Origin: Flectobacillus sp.
Lineage (GTDB): Bacteria > Bacteroidota > Bacteroidia > Cytophagales > Spirosomataceae
Assembly (NCBI GenBank): GCA_029865665.1
Contig: JARXAV010000236.1
Span: 1 to 17,075 of the forward strand
Length of the DNA: 17,075 nt
Direction: 5' to 3'
In this document: positions 1 through 6,776 of the stretch, piece after piece
How positions within the stretch are numbered: position 1 is the first letter of the stretch
Layout of the letters: each line of letters starts with the position of its first letter
The notes under the pieces: model-generated
Database searches by the model: none
Seen by the model: only the letters and a program-made list of their open reading frames with translations
Told to the model about the DNA's origin: nothing
Translations under genes and position numbers: made by a program

Positions 1-72
1 ATGAAACAATTAATTGAATGGGGTGTTGATGGTTTAATTACCGATTATCCTAATCGAGCTTTATCTTTGTAG
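1..72 (+). CDS. Glycerophosphodiester phosphodiesterase, C-terminal fragment
   Basis: The window opens inside a reading frame that ends with TAG at 70-72. The 23 visible residues include GVDGLITDYPNRAL, which is the usual C-terminal strand and helix of the GDPD TIM barrel (GVDGIITDxPxR in many members). The family hydrolyses glycerophosphodiesters from phospholipid turnover to glycerol-3-phosphate and an alcohol. The catalytic His and Glu/Asp residues lie upstream of the window, so activity cannot be judged. The ATG at position 1 is probably an internal Met, since a 23-residue protein with this ending would make no sense alone. The call rests on one short motif. Confidence 0.65.
   Translation: MKQLIEWGVDGLITDYPNRALSL
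62..69 (+). promoter_or_regulatory. Candidate -7 promoter element for ispE
   Basis: TATCTTTG matches the Bacteroidota -7 consensus TAnnTTTG exactly and lies within the last codons of the GDPD gene, about 60 bases before the ispE start. No convincing TTTG is seen 19-21 bases upstream, so this may be chance in AT-rich coding sequence. Confidence 0.35.
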
Positions 73-128
73 TTTCTTCGTTGTACAGAAGATAACGTCT
101 TTTCATTCTTCAACCTGATTTTGTGAAT

Positions 129-938
129 ATGATAACTTTTCCAAATGCTAAAATAAACATCGGTTTGTATGTAACAGAAAAACGAAGCGATGGTTTTCAT
201 AACCTCGAATCGTGTTTTTATCCTGTTAACTGGAACGATGTCTTAGAAATTATTCCTGCCTCAGTCCTTTCTTTTCAAAGTACAGGAATTTCTATTCCAG
301 GCGACCCGTCAACCAATTTGTGTTTGAAGGCTTATCACTTAATGAAACAGGATTTAAACCTCCCTCCTGTAGCGATTCACTTGCACAAATTAGTTCCTAT
401 TGGAGCGGGTTTAGGCGGTGGTTCGGCAGACTGTGCATTTACGATTAAAACAATCAACGAACTTTTTGAGTTAAACTTATCAACAACGGCACAAGAAAAC
501 TATGCTCGTCAGTTGGGAAGTGACTGTGCTTTTTTCATCCAAAATAAACCCCAGTTCTGTTTTGGGAAGGGAGATGAGTTTGCGGATATTGCGTTGAATT
601 TAGCAGGAAAATACATCGTGTTGATTAATCCAGAAATTCATATTTCAACGGCAGAAGCTTATTCTGGCATAAAACCAAAGCCTGCGAATAATGATTTAAG
701 AACCGCTTTATTACGCCCGATGAGCGAGTGGAAAGATACGATTTTCAATGATTTTGAAACACATTTATTACCAAAATATCCCACCATCGTAGCCGTGAAA
801 GCGTATTTATACGAGCAAGGAGCGGTTTATGCTTGTATGACAGGTTCGGGTTCTACGGTCTTTGGGATTTTTGATGAAGAACCCACTTTATCTGATGATT
901 TTTCAAATTATCCTTCTTGGAAAGGGCAATTAACTTAA
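129..938 (+). CDS. ispE: 4-diphosphocytidyl-2-C-methyl-D-erythritol kinase (IspE)
   Basis: IspE is the ATP-dependent fourth step of the MEP isoprenoid pathway. It phosphorylates the 2-hydroxyl of CDP-methylerythritol in the cytosol. The protein of 269 residues shows all three GHMP-kinase motifs: NAKINIGL at 6-13 with the catalytic Lys8; PIGAGLGGGSADC at 90-102, the phosphate-binding loop; and MTGSGSTVFG at 237-246. SDCAFF at 131-136 supplies the expected catalytic Asp132. The length is normal for the family. A GTG at 123 would add two residues. I prefer ATG 129 because Bacteroidota homologues usually begin directly with M-I-x-F-x-NAKIN. The COX3 gene follows after 6 bp, so the two are probably co-transcribed. 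dxr, another MEP gene, lies about 6 kb away on the other strand. Confidence 0.95.
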   Translation: MITFPNAKINIGLYVTEKRSDGFHNLESCFYPVNWNDVLEIIPASVLSFQSTGISIPGDPSTNLCLKAYHLMKQDLNLPPVAIHLHKLVPIGAGLGGGSADCAFTIKTINELFELNLSTTAQENYARQLGSDCAFFIQNKPQFCFGKGDEFADIALNLAGKYIVLINPEIHISTAEAYSGIKPKPANNDLRTALLRPMSEWKDTIFNDFETHLLPKYPTIVAVKAYLYEQGAVYACMTGSGSTVFGIFDEEPTLSDDFSNYPSWKGQLT

Positions 939-944
939 TAGATT

Positions 945-1520
945 ATGCAACGGAGAGAACCCCTTATGTTTATGCTTCAACTAGCCATGTTTGGTAGTGG
1001 CTTATTATTTCTGGGTTTGCTATTGGCTTATGCGGGTATTTTAGAACGCCATGCTGAGGGCTTTTCTTCGGTGCAAGTCCCGCTTACTTTTTGGGCGAGT
1101 ACTCTTGCTATCGTATTAAGTAGCATGACGCTTTATCTAGCGAAAATTAATTTTAATGAAGAGAAATTTGCCGCTTATCGCACCTATGCAGGGGCGACAC
1201 TTTTCTTAGGTATTTGCTTTGTCGTCTTACAAATCATGGGTGGCTTCGACTTATTTGCCTTGAATCACCGAGGACAATATCGTTCTTCGAGAGGTTTTGT
1301 TTATCTGATTTCTGCTGTCCACGTTTTGCACATTGTGATGGGTATCGCTTTTCTTATTAAGCTATTCATCGAAGCTCTACGACGCACCAGTTACCTTGAT
1401 TCGTTTGTGTACGCCGTTAACCCTCCCAATCAACGACGTATTGCCATGATGATTTACTACTGGCATTTTGTGGATGTGCTTTGGCTAATTCTATTTGCGT
1501 TTATGCTGACCTACATGTAA
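945..1520 (+). CDS. Cytochrome c oxidase subunit III family protein (heme-copper oxidase)
   Basis: This is a five-helix COX3-family membrane protein of 191 residues. Predicted helices lie near 9-29, 46-66, 82-98, 118-142 and 167-189. Family hallmarks are the HVLH motif at 126-129 and YYWHFVDVLWLILF at 171-184, the classic terminal-helix signature. Subunit III carries no redox centre; it stabilises the catalytic subunit and helps oxygen entry and proton uptake. The five-helix form is typical of bacterial quinol oxidases and of Bacteroidota, while mitochondrial subunits have seven helices. No subunit I or II gene, and no heme O synthase gene, is in the window, so its partner oxidase is unknown. 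It starts 6 bp after ispE. Its TAA directly abuts the stop codon of the convergent anmK. Confidence 0.88.
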   Translation: MQRREPLMFMLQLAMFGSGLLFLGLLLAYAGILERHAEGFSSVQVPLTFWASTLAIVLSSMTLYLAKINFNEEKFAAYRTYAGATLFLGICFVVLQIMGGFDLFALNHRGQYRSSRGFVYLISAVHVLHIVMGIAFLIKLFIEALRRTSYLDSFVYAVNPPNQRRIAMMIYYWHFVDVLWLILFAFMLTYM

Positions 1521-2729
1521 TCAATTCGGAAAGGAGATTTTGCCCATTGATACCGAGGGAACACCTCGCTCTTTTCCGAAATTAGACTTTCCTCCTGCAA
1601 CTGTTTCATTAGCTAAAAGAGCGAAAAGAACGGCTTCTTTGGCATCTCCTGCAATCCCTAATTCGTCAATTTTCCCGAATGAGTATTCATTATTTTTTTG
1701 CAATGATTTCATAATCAATGGATTGTGCATTCCACCTCCAGACGCATAAATTCGAATGTCTTTTTCTTCCAATTGATAACTTTGGACTAACCAAGCAAGA
1801 GCGTCTTTGATGGTATCTGCCGTAAAATGAGCTAGGGTTGCCAATAAATCAACCATTGTAATATCCATTGCTCCAGCTCGTTCTTGGGCTGCTTCTACGT
1901 AAGCAATGTTGAAAAGTTCGGGACCCGTACTTTTGGGAAAAGGTTTGTTAAAAAATGGATGATTCTTTAATTCGTGCAATAAAGCCGGATGTACTTTTCC
2001 TTGACTCGCTAAGGCTGCATCTTTATCATACGAGAGACTAGGGTCGTACTTTCTGACAAAAGCATCCAAGAGGGTATTGCTCGTTCCTGTGTCAGTTACA
2101 AACACCTTTGTTGGGTCAAGGTCGGCAGGTAAATAAGTGAAATTAGCAATGCCTCCCATGTTTAATAAAATGCGGTGTTCTCCTTTTTTACTAAATAAAA
2201 AATAGTCTCCATAAACTGCTAATGGAGCTCCTTCTCCCCCAGCGGCTACGTGCTTTTGTCTAAAATCAGAGATTGTGATAATGCCCGTTTTCACAGCAAT
2301 ATGATCGCCATCGCCGATTTGTAACGTAGCATTCGGAAATTTCTCTATCCCGTGCAATTGCTTGGGAGCGTGCATCACCGTTTGCCCATGCGAAGCAATT
2401 AAATCTACGGTTTCAGGCTGAATATTCCAGCTTTGTAAACTATTCAAAATCATGTCTGCATGAAGCAAACCTATCCATTCGTTTAAGAGAGCTAAATGGC
2501 GAAAGTCAATTTCTCGTTGAGCAAAAACCTTCCTGATTTCTATTTTAATATCTTCCGAATAATCAACCGTTGTGGAATGTAGGACTGTCACCTTAGTCGT
2601 TTCTCCACTGCCCGAAATCTGGCATAAGGCAATATCCAAACCGTCGAGTGACGTACCCGACATCAGTCCGATAATGGTTCTGCTTTCTTTTTTTGCAAGT
2701 TGATAGAGTTGTTCAATTTGTACGTTCAT
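1521..2729 (-). CDS. anmK: Anhydro-N-acetylmuramic acid kinase (AnmK)
   Basis: AnmK opens and phosphorylates 1,6-anhydro-MurNAc to MurNAc-6-phosphate with ATP, returning peptidoglycan turnover sugar to metabolism in the cytosol. The 402-residue protein shows the family motifs in order: GLMSGTSLDG at 21-30 (nucleotide-binding), ASHGQT at 112-117, QIGDGDHIA at 137-145, SDFRQ at 154-158 leading into AAGGEGAPL at 162-170 (sugar site and catalytic region), LLNMGGIANFT at 188-198 and DTGTSNTL at 213-220. It is somewhat longer than the roughly 370 residues of proteobacterial AnmK, partly through about 20 extra N-terminal residues. The gene lies 11 bp downstream of an ABC ATPase gene, so the two probably share a transcript. 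No MurNAc-6-P etherase gene (murQ) is seen nearby. Confidence 0.95.
   Translation of the reverse strand: MNVQIEQLYQLAKKESRTIIGLMSGTSLDGLDIALCQISGSGETTKVTVLHSTTVDYSEDIKIEIRKVFAQREIDFRHLALLNEWIGLLHADMILNSLQSWNIQPETVDLIASHGQTVMHAPKQLHGIEKFPNATLQIGDGDHIAVKTGIITISDFRQKHVAAGGEGAPLAVYGDYFLFSKKGEHRILLNMGGIANFTYLPADLDPTKVFVTDTGTSNTLLDAFVRKYDPSLSYDKDAALASQGKVHPALLHELKNHPFFNKPFPKSTGPELFNIAYVEAAQERAGAMDITMVDLLATLAHFTADTIKDALAWLVQSYQLEEKDIRIYASGGGMHNPLIMKSLQKNNEYSFGKIDELGIAGDAKEAVLFALLANETVAGGKSNFGKERGVPSVSMGKISFPN
1525..1580 (+). terminator. Candidate folded terminator for the COX3 transcript, inside the 3' end of anmK
   Basis: Starting 5 bases after the COX3 stop, TTCGGAAAGGAG (1525-1536) pairs with CTCTTTTCCGAA (1569-1580): 12 pairs, one of them G-U. 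Inside it, CGAGG (1554-1558) pairs with CCTCG (1564-1568) around a 5-base loop. This inner stem stacks directly on the outer one. No T-run follows, so intrinsic termination is not certain. The whole element lies within anmK coding sequence. Confidence 0.4.
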
Positions 2730-2740
2730 GGCATTGGGGC

Positions 2741-3373
2741 TTACAAATGAATCTGATTTGAGAAGACATCTTTCAAACGTTGGTCGTGCGTCACGACTAC
2801 CAGACTCGCATTGATTTCCTTCGTCTGTTGGGTCAATAACTCAATTACCTTTCTGCAATTTTCATCGTCTAAACTTGCAGTGGGTTCATCCGCCAAAATC
2901 ACAGAGGGCTTATTCATCAAGGCACGAGCGATACTTACCCGTTGCTGTTCTCCTTGCGAAAGCTCTGTCGTTTTTTTGTGTAAATGAGGGCTAAATCCTA
3001 GGCTTTCAGCTAACGATTCTGCACGTTGTTTGGCTACTTTTTCTCCAGCTAAATAATTTGCTAAAAGAAGGTTGTCTAAAACCGATAAGGATTGTACAAA
3101 GTGGGGCTTTTGATATACGATGCCAATATGCTTTGCTCGAAATTTTACTGTTTCCGAAACCGATAAGTGTTGGGTGATTTGTTGACAAATTTCCACTGTG
3201 CCATCCAAAGGTGTTAACAACATTCCCATTAAGTGAAGTAGCGTAGTTTTACCTTTGCCAGAGCCACCTAAAATAAGAAGTGTTTCGCCTTCGTTACAGG
3301 AAATGTCGGGAAATGTAAAAGTTTGATGTGTATCTTTTGTATAAGAATACCGAAGTGCCTGAGTGCGAATCAT
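2741..3373 (-). CDS. ABC transporter ATP-binding protein, LolD/MacB-like
   Basis: This 210-residue ABC ATPase is complete: Walker A GGSGKGKTT at 36-44, Q-loop Gln88 in VYQKPHF, signature LSQGEQQR at 138-145, Walker B VILADEP at 158-164 with catalytic Glu163, D-loop ASLDD at 166-170 and H-loop His196 in VVTHD. Its short length and the pattern LxxGEQQRVxIARAL with ADEPTASLD place it in the LolD/MacB/FtsE group. Members of that group pair with FtsX-like permeases to extract lipoproteins or work mechanically across the envelope. No permease gene is adjacent on either side, so the partner and substrate are unknown. anmK follows after 11 bp. No clear minus-strand TAnnTTTG was found just upstream. 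Confidence 0.88.
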   Translation of the reverse strand: MIRTQALRYSYTKDTHQTFTFPDISCNEGETLLILGGSGKGKTTLLHLMGMLLTPLDGTVEICQQITQHLSVSETVKFRAKHIGIVYQKPHFVQSLSVLDNLLLANYLAGEKVAKQRAESLAESLGFSPHLHKKTTELSQGEQQRVSIARALMNKPSVILADEPTASLDDENCRKVIELLTQQTKEINASLVVVTHDQRLKDVFSNQIHL

Positions 3374-3470
3374 AAAGGAGATTGATTTGGTCGAATTCTA
3401 TTCGTTTAGCAATTTAATGAGCTTTTAAAAAGAATCATAAATTATTCGATTTGTTTTCCAGTTGCTTCTT

Positions 3471-3500
3471 GCAAAATATTGCAAAAAAACGCAAAAATTA
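3471..3500. promoter_or_regulatory. Three 10-bp-phased A-tracts (possible curved DNA)
   Basis: Three consecutive decamers each begin with GCAAAA: GCAAAATATT (3471), GCAAAAAAAC (3481) and GCAAAAATTA (3491). A-runs repeated once per helical turn bend DNA, which is established for phased A-tracts in general. Here they lie about 45 bases upstream of the candidate esterase -7 element. A role as an upstream activating or curved element is inference. Confidence 0.5.
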
Positions 3501-3522
3501 GCTCTAATGCCCTATTTTTCGG

Positions 3523-3551
3523 ATTATCAATTCGATAATTTTATATCTTTA
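3523..3551 (+). promoter_or_regulatory. Candidate promoter and operator upstream of the esterase gene
   Basis: ATTATC and GATAAT form a perfect 6-bp inverted repeat around a 5-base centre (3523-3539). It is followed by TATCTTTA at 3544-3551, which differs from TAnnTTTG only in the last base. No good TTTG is seen at the right distance upstream. The palindrome would sit between the -7 and -33 regions, a usual place for a repressor site. Confidence 0.35.
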
Positions 3552-3616
3552 CGAACTGATATACACAGTACTATATTGACCACTTTAATTGCGTTTTATA
3601 CAAGAGCTAACCCATA

Positions 3617-4693
3617 ATGAGTACAACAATATTACATTTTGAATTAACCACCCCAGTAGAAGATAATCGTCCCATTTATATATCTGGAAACTTCAACGAC
3701 TGGGCTCCAGATAAAGAAGATTTTAGACTACAGAAACAGGGAGAAGGTCTGTATGCACTTCATTATCCAATTTCGTACCCTTTGCCAGATATGTTGGAAT
3801 ATAAATATACCAAGGGCGGCTGGGATCAGGTAGAATTGGACGAATTTGGACATCCAAGTAACAACCGTGTTCTTAATACGATTGAGGGAAAAGTACAAGA
3901 TTTTGTACCTCACTGGCGTATGAATGGGGCGAATTTACCCGAAAATGTGATGCCTGAGATTCATTTGATTTCAGATGAGTTTGAGATGCCTCAGTTGCAA
4001 CGTAAACGTGCGGTGTATATTCTACTTCCAAAAGGCTACGAACGTTCTAAAAAGCATTATCCAGTGCTTTATCTTCAAGATGCTCAGGATTTGTTTGGGG
4101 GTGATACCGAAATGAATAAATGGGGAATTGATAAGCAAATGGCTATTTTGGCAGCACGTGGACATGGCGATGTAATCATCGTTGCAATTGCTCATGGTGG
4201 CGAAGATCGCTTTGCAGAATATTCACCATACAATAACCCAAAATTGGGTAAAGGCGAAGGACGAAAATATATTCACTTTCTGACAAGAACTTTGAAGCCT
4301 TATATTGATAAAAACTACCGAACCATTCCAACAAGAGAAGCTACTGGCATTGGCGGAAGTTCATTGGCTGGTCTAATTAGTATTTATGCGGGCTTGATGG
4401 CTCCCGAACTATTTGGCCGTTTAATGATTTTCTCGCCGTCCTTATGGGTATCACCTAATATCTACTTTGATGCAATTGACTTTTTAAGTCATTTACCTGC
4501 TAAATTATATGTCTATGTAGGTGAAGAAGAAGGCGAAGTTGCTATTCAAAATGTGGAAAAGTTGAAGCAAACGCTGGAAAGACAAGGGAATAAACGAATA
4601 GAAATACAATTATCTGTAGATCCAAGTGGAGAACAAAGTCAGATGCAATGGGGAAAAGAATTTCCGAAGGCAGTTGAATGGCTTTATTTTTAG
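3617..4693 (+). CDS. Putative esterase-family alpha/beta hydrolase with N-terminal CBM48-like domain; catalytic His apparently missing
   Basis: The protein has 358 residues. Residues about 5-95 form an E-set/CBM48-like beta-sandwich of the AMPK glycogen-binding type (IYISGNFNDWAPD at 20-32, YKYTKGGWDQVELDE at 63-76). Residues about 130-358 match the esterase D/Fes family (RAVYILLPKGYE, YPVLYLQDAQDLFG). The nucleophile elbow is GGSSLAG at 246-252, with Ser249 as nucleophile and Ala251 where the last Gly of GxSxG is usual. Near the C terminus the family usually has H-N-E-x-x-W. Here the sequence is QSQMQW at 340-345, so Gln340 (codon 4634-4636) occupies the His place. There is no signal peptide, so the protein is probably cytosolic. 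It may be weakly active, rely on another His, or serve as a binding protein. The gene stands alone, with a hairpin after it. Confidence 0.8.
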   Translation: MSTTILHFELTTPVEDNRPIYISGNFNDWAPDKEDFRLQKQGEGLYALHYPISYPLPDMLEYKYTKGGWDQVELDEFGHPSNNRVLNTIEGKVQDFVPHWRMNGANLPENVMPEIHLISDEFEMPQLQRKRAVYILLPKGYERSKKHYPVLYLQDAQDLFGGDTEMNKWGIDKQMAILAARGHGDVIIVAIAHGGEDRFAEYSPYNNPKLGKGEGRKYIHFLTRTLKPYIDKNYRTIPTREATGIGGSSLAGLISIYAGLMAPELFGRLMIFSPSLWVSPNIYFDAIDFLSHLPAKLYVYVGEEEGEVAIQNVEKLKQTLERQGNKRIEIQLSVDPSGEQSQMQWGKEFPKAVEWLYF

Positions 4694-4712
4694 AGAAACA
4701 GTTCTTGAAAAT

Positions 4713-4747
4713 TAACCCTGTGAGATTTTTGAAATCTCACAGGGTTA
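4713..4747. terminator. Perfect 16-bp hairpin between convergent genes (bidirectional terminator or REP-like repeat)
   Basis: TAACCCTGTGAGATTT (4713-4728) and its exact reverse complement (4732-4747) flank a 3-base TTG loop. It fills most of the 62-bp gap between the convergent esterase and DUF6702-like genes, where a terminator serving both strands would be expected. There is no long T-run on either side. The perfect, fairly GC-containing stem also resembles repetitive extragenic palindromes, which cannot be tested with one copy. Confidence 0.7.
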
Positions 4748-4755
4748 CTAAAGAG

Positions 4756-5295
4756 TTACTCCACCACCAACCGTCTATTACGGTTATTAAAAAGCAATGA
4801 TTTCTTTTCCTGTGGATAAATAATATTGACGATATTCGTTTGGTCGTCAAACGTTTCCATTAATACCTCATTCAAAATGCTTGTACCCTTCAAAGACTCC
4901 TTTATAGGCATCTCCAGATAAATCCACGTCGCATCTTTCTCCTGCTCTTTGCCTACGTAAGTATAAGCCCGTCTTTGTTTCAAAGGACTTATCAACACAA
5001 AATGTTTACTGATGTAGCGTTGCACCAAGGCATCGAAAGCATCATTTTTTTCAAGAACTACTTTCTTGTTTCCGTTCTCTTTCGTCAAAGCTGTTTGTAA
5101 ATCATCGGTAAATACCCGAACACTGATTTCTAGCGATTTTGTTTTTGCATTATACTGCAACTCGGTAACGCTTGTATGAAAAGCGTGTTTGACATAGAAA
5201 CTCGACAAACCTACAATGAGCGTCAAAAAGAAAAGCCCTTGAAACGCAAATCGCTTCAAAGGCTTTTCTTTGATTATGTTTACTAAACTAATCAT
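4756..5295 (-). CDS. DUF6702-like membrane-anchored protein of unknown function
   Basis: This 179-residue protein has one hydrophobic segment near 17-35 after a basic N terminus, so it is probably a membrane anchor or uncleaved signal exposing the rest to the periplasm. The stretch KHAFHTSVTELQYNAKTKSLEISVRVFTDDLQTAL (residues 36-70) resembles the DUF6702 family of Bacteroidota, whose members typically start H-P/A-F-x-x-SVTE and share the FTDD motif. I know of no established function. It starts 9 bp after the rseP stop, so it is almost certainly co-transcribed with rseP. This hints at an envelope-related role, but only by position. Confidence 0.7.
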   Translation of the reverse strand: MISLVNIIKEKPLKRFAFQGLFFLTLIVGLSSFYVKHAFHTSVTELQYNAKTKSLEISVRVFTDDLQTALTKENGNKKVVLEKNDAFDALVQRYISKHFVLISPLKQRRAYTYVGKEQEKDATWIYLEMPIKESLKGTSILNEVLMETFDDQTNIVNIIYPQEKKSLLFNNRNRRLVVE

Positions 5296-5304
5296 GGTAT
5301 TGTA

Positions 5305-6702
5305 TTAAAAGAATTTTTTGAATGCACCATTACCCAGAACGAAGACCATTAAACCTAATAAGATAACCGTTCCAACTTGTTGAGCTCTTTCCATGAACTT
5401 CTCCGATGGCGGACGACCCGTGATGATTTCATAAATTAAGAACAAGGCATGACCACCATCTAAGGCAGGAATTGGCAAGAAATTCATAAATGCCAATGCC
5501 ATAGAAAGTAAGCCTGTTAAGCTCCAGAAATTTAACCAATCCCAATGAGAACCGTACATATCTGCAATTTCAAAAGGGCCACTCAAGGCTTTATCAGCAC
5601 GAACTTGTCCTGAGAAAATCTTCTTGAAACCCTGAATATTTTTCCAAACCACATCAAAAGCATCGTGAACACCAGCACCAAATGCTTGTCCAACTGAATA
5701 ATCTTCGTGCGTTTTACCAATCAATTGCTCTGGAAGAAACCCGATTGTGCCTTCTGGGCTTACTGTCATTTTCAAGGTATCAACTTGACCTGCACGTTTT
5801 ACTGCAAGAGTGATTGCTTCTCCTTTCTGTTTTTGTAAGTCCTCTTTGAATAATTGGAAGAAAACAACAGGTTTGTTGTTGATTGCAACGATTTCGTCGC
5901 CATCTTTCAAGCCTGCCATTAAAGCGGGAGAAATAGCGTTTGGATCTGCTTTTCCAACAAATTTCTCTAAAAGTGACGGTTCTTTTGCTTGTGGAACAAG
6001 ACCAACCTTGAATTTTGTTAAAGGCTGTAAGTATTCCCCTTTTTGCTCAGAAAGCTTGTTTAAGAAATTGTCAGGAATGGTAATTTCTACTACTTTTCCA
6101 GCTCTTTCAACGGTGTAGTTTAGTTTATCTTCTAAAATTGCACCACCAATATCGCTGTACTCTTTGTAGTCATTTCCGTTAATTTTCAACACTTTATCGC
6201 CTGTCTGAAAGCCCACTTCTTTGGCTAAACTTCCTGCATAGATACCGTTTTTGTTCAGTTCTTGTTTTGAAATAAAGTTATTGCCAACCTTGAAATTGAT
6301 TCCGAAGAAAATCAAAATACCCAAAATCACATTGACGATAATACCACCTAACATCACGATAAGGCGTTGCCAAGCAGGTTTACCTCTAAATTCCCAAGGT
6401 TCTGGAACAGCGGAAAGTTTCGACGCATCTTGCGTTTCATCAATCATTCCTGCAATGGATACGTAACCACCTAGTGGGAACCAGCCTAAGCCATATTCTG
6501 TATCACCGATTTTCTTTTTGAAAATCGCAAAGTTTAATAAGGTTGGTATAGGGAAAAGGAAATCAAAAAATAGATAAAACCGATCCACTCGCATTTTGAA
6601 CCACTTTGCCGTGATATAATGCCCAAATTCATGTAAACTTACTAAAATAGACAAACCTAAAATAAGCTGTCCTACTTTCACTAATCCTTCCATATTGTTC
6701 AA
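5305..6702 (-). CDS. rseP: RIP metalloprotease, site-2 protease family (RseP-like)
   Basis: This intramembrane zinc protease cleaves transmembrane anchors. In E. coli it degrades anti-sigma factor RseA and remnant signal peptides. The 465 residues are full length. The zinc motif HEFGH at 24-28 in the first helix supplies both His ligands and Glu25. GLGWFPLGGYVSIAGM at 71-86 is the membrane re-entrant beta-loop region. PDZ-like segments lie at about 150-210 and 235-320. NFLPIPALDGGH at 407-418 gives the third zinc ligand Asp415. The substrate in this organism cannot be inferred; no sigma or anti-sigma gene is nearby. It follows dxr after 74 bp, a pairing seen in many bacteria (dxr-rseP), and is followed by the DUF6702-like gene. 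Confidence 0.93.
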   Translation of the reverse strand: MNNMEGLVKVGQLILGLSILVSLHEFGHYITAKWFKMRVDRFYLFFDFLFPIPTLLNFAIFKKKIGDTEYGLGWFPLGGYVSIAGMIDETQDASKLSAVPEPWEFRGKPAWQRLIVMLGGIIVNVILGILIFFGINFKVGNNFISKQELNKNGIYAGSLAKEVGFQTGDKVLKINGNDYKEYSDIGGAILEDKLNYTVERAGKVVEITIPDNFLNKLSEQKGEYLQPLTKFKVGLVPQAKEPSLLEKFVGKADPNAISPALMAGLKDGDEIVAINNKPVVFFQLFKEDLQKQKGEAITLAVKRAGQVDTLKMTVSPEGTIGFLPEQLIGKTHEDYSVGQAFGAGVHDAFDVVWKNIQGFKKIFSGQVRADKALSGPFEIADMYGSHWDWLNFWSLTGLLSMALAFMNFLPIPALDGGHALFLIYEIITGRPPSEKFMERAQQVGTVILLGLMVFVLGNGAFKKFF

Positions 6703-6776
6703 TTATTCGTTAGTTGGTTCATGGTTTAGTATGAATTGCCTAACGCAGTACATTATATTATTTAATAAGTTGCTGA

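Larger units (their letters stand above)
3374..3616. other. Divergent intergenic region between the ABC ATPase and esterase genes
   Basis: These 243 AT-rich bases separate two divergent genes. No plausible small gene is seen. The region holds three phased A-tracts (3471-3500), a short palindrome (3523-3539) and a weak -7-like element (3544-3551). It is therefore likely a regulatory region for at least the esterase gene. Confidence 0.6.

Noticed and set aside
1540..1749. A 69-codon + strand frame over the 3' end of anmK
   Set aside because: It runs antisense inside a well-supported gene, has no domain-like features and no initiation signal.
3006..3188. Overlapping minus-strand frame inside the ABC ATPase gene
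   Set aside because: It is an out-of-frame shadow of an intact ABC ATPase.
5810..6466. Two + strand frames antisense to rseP
   Set aside because: They are low-complexity Ser/Lys-rich translations opposite a conserved gene, so they are shadows of rseP codon use.
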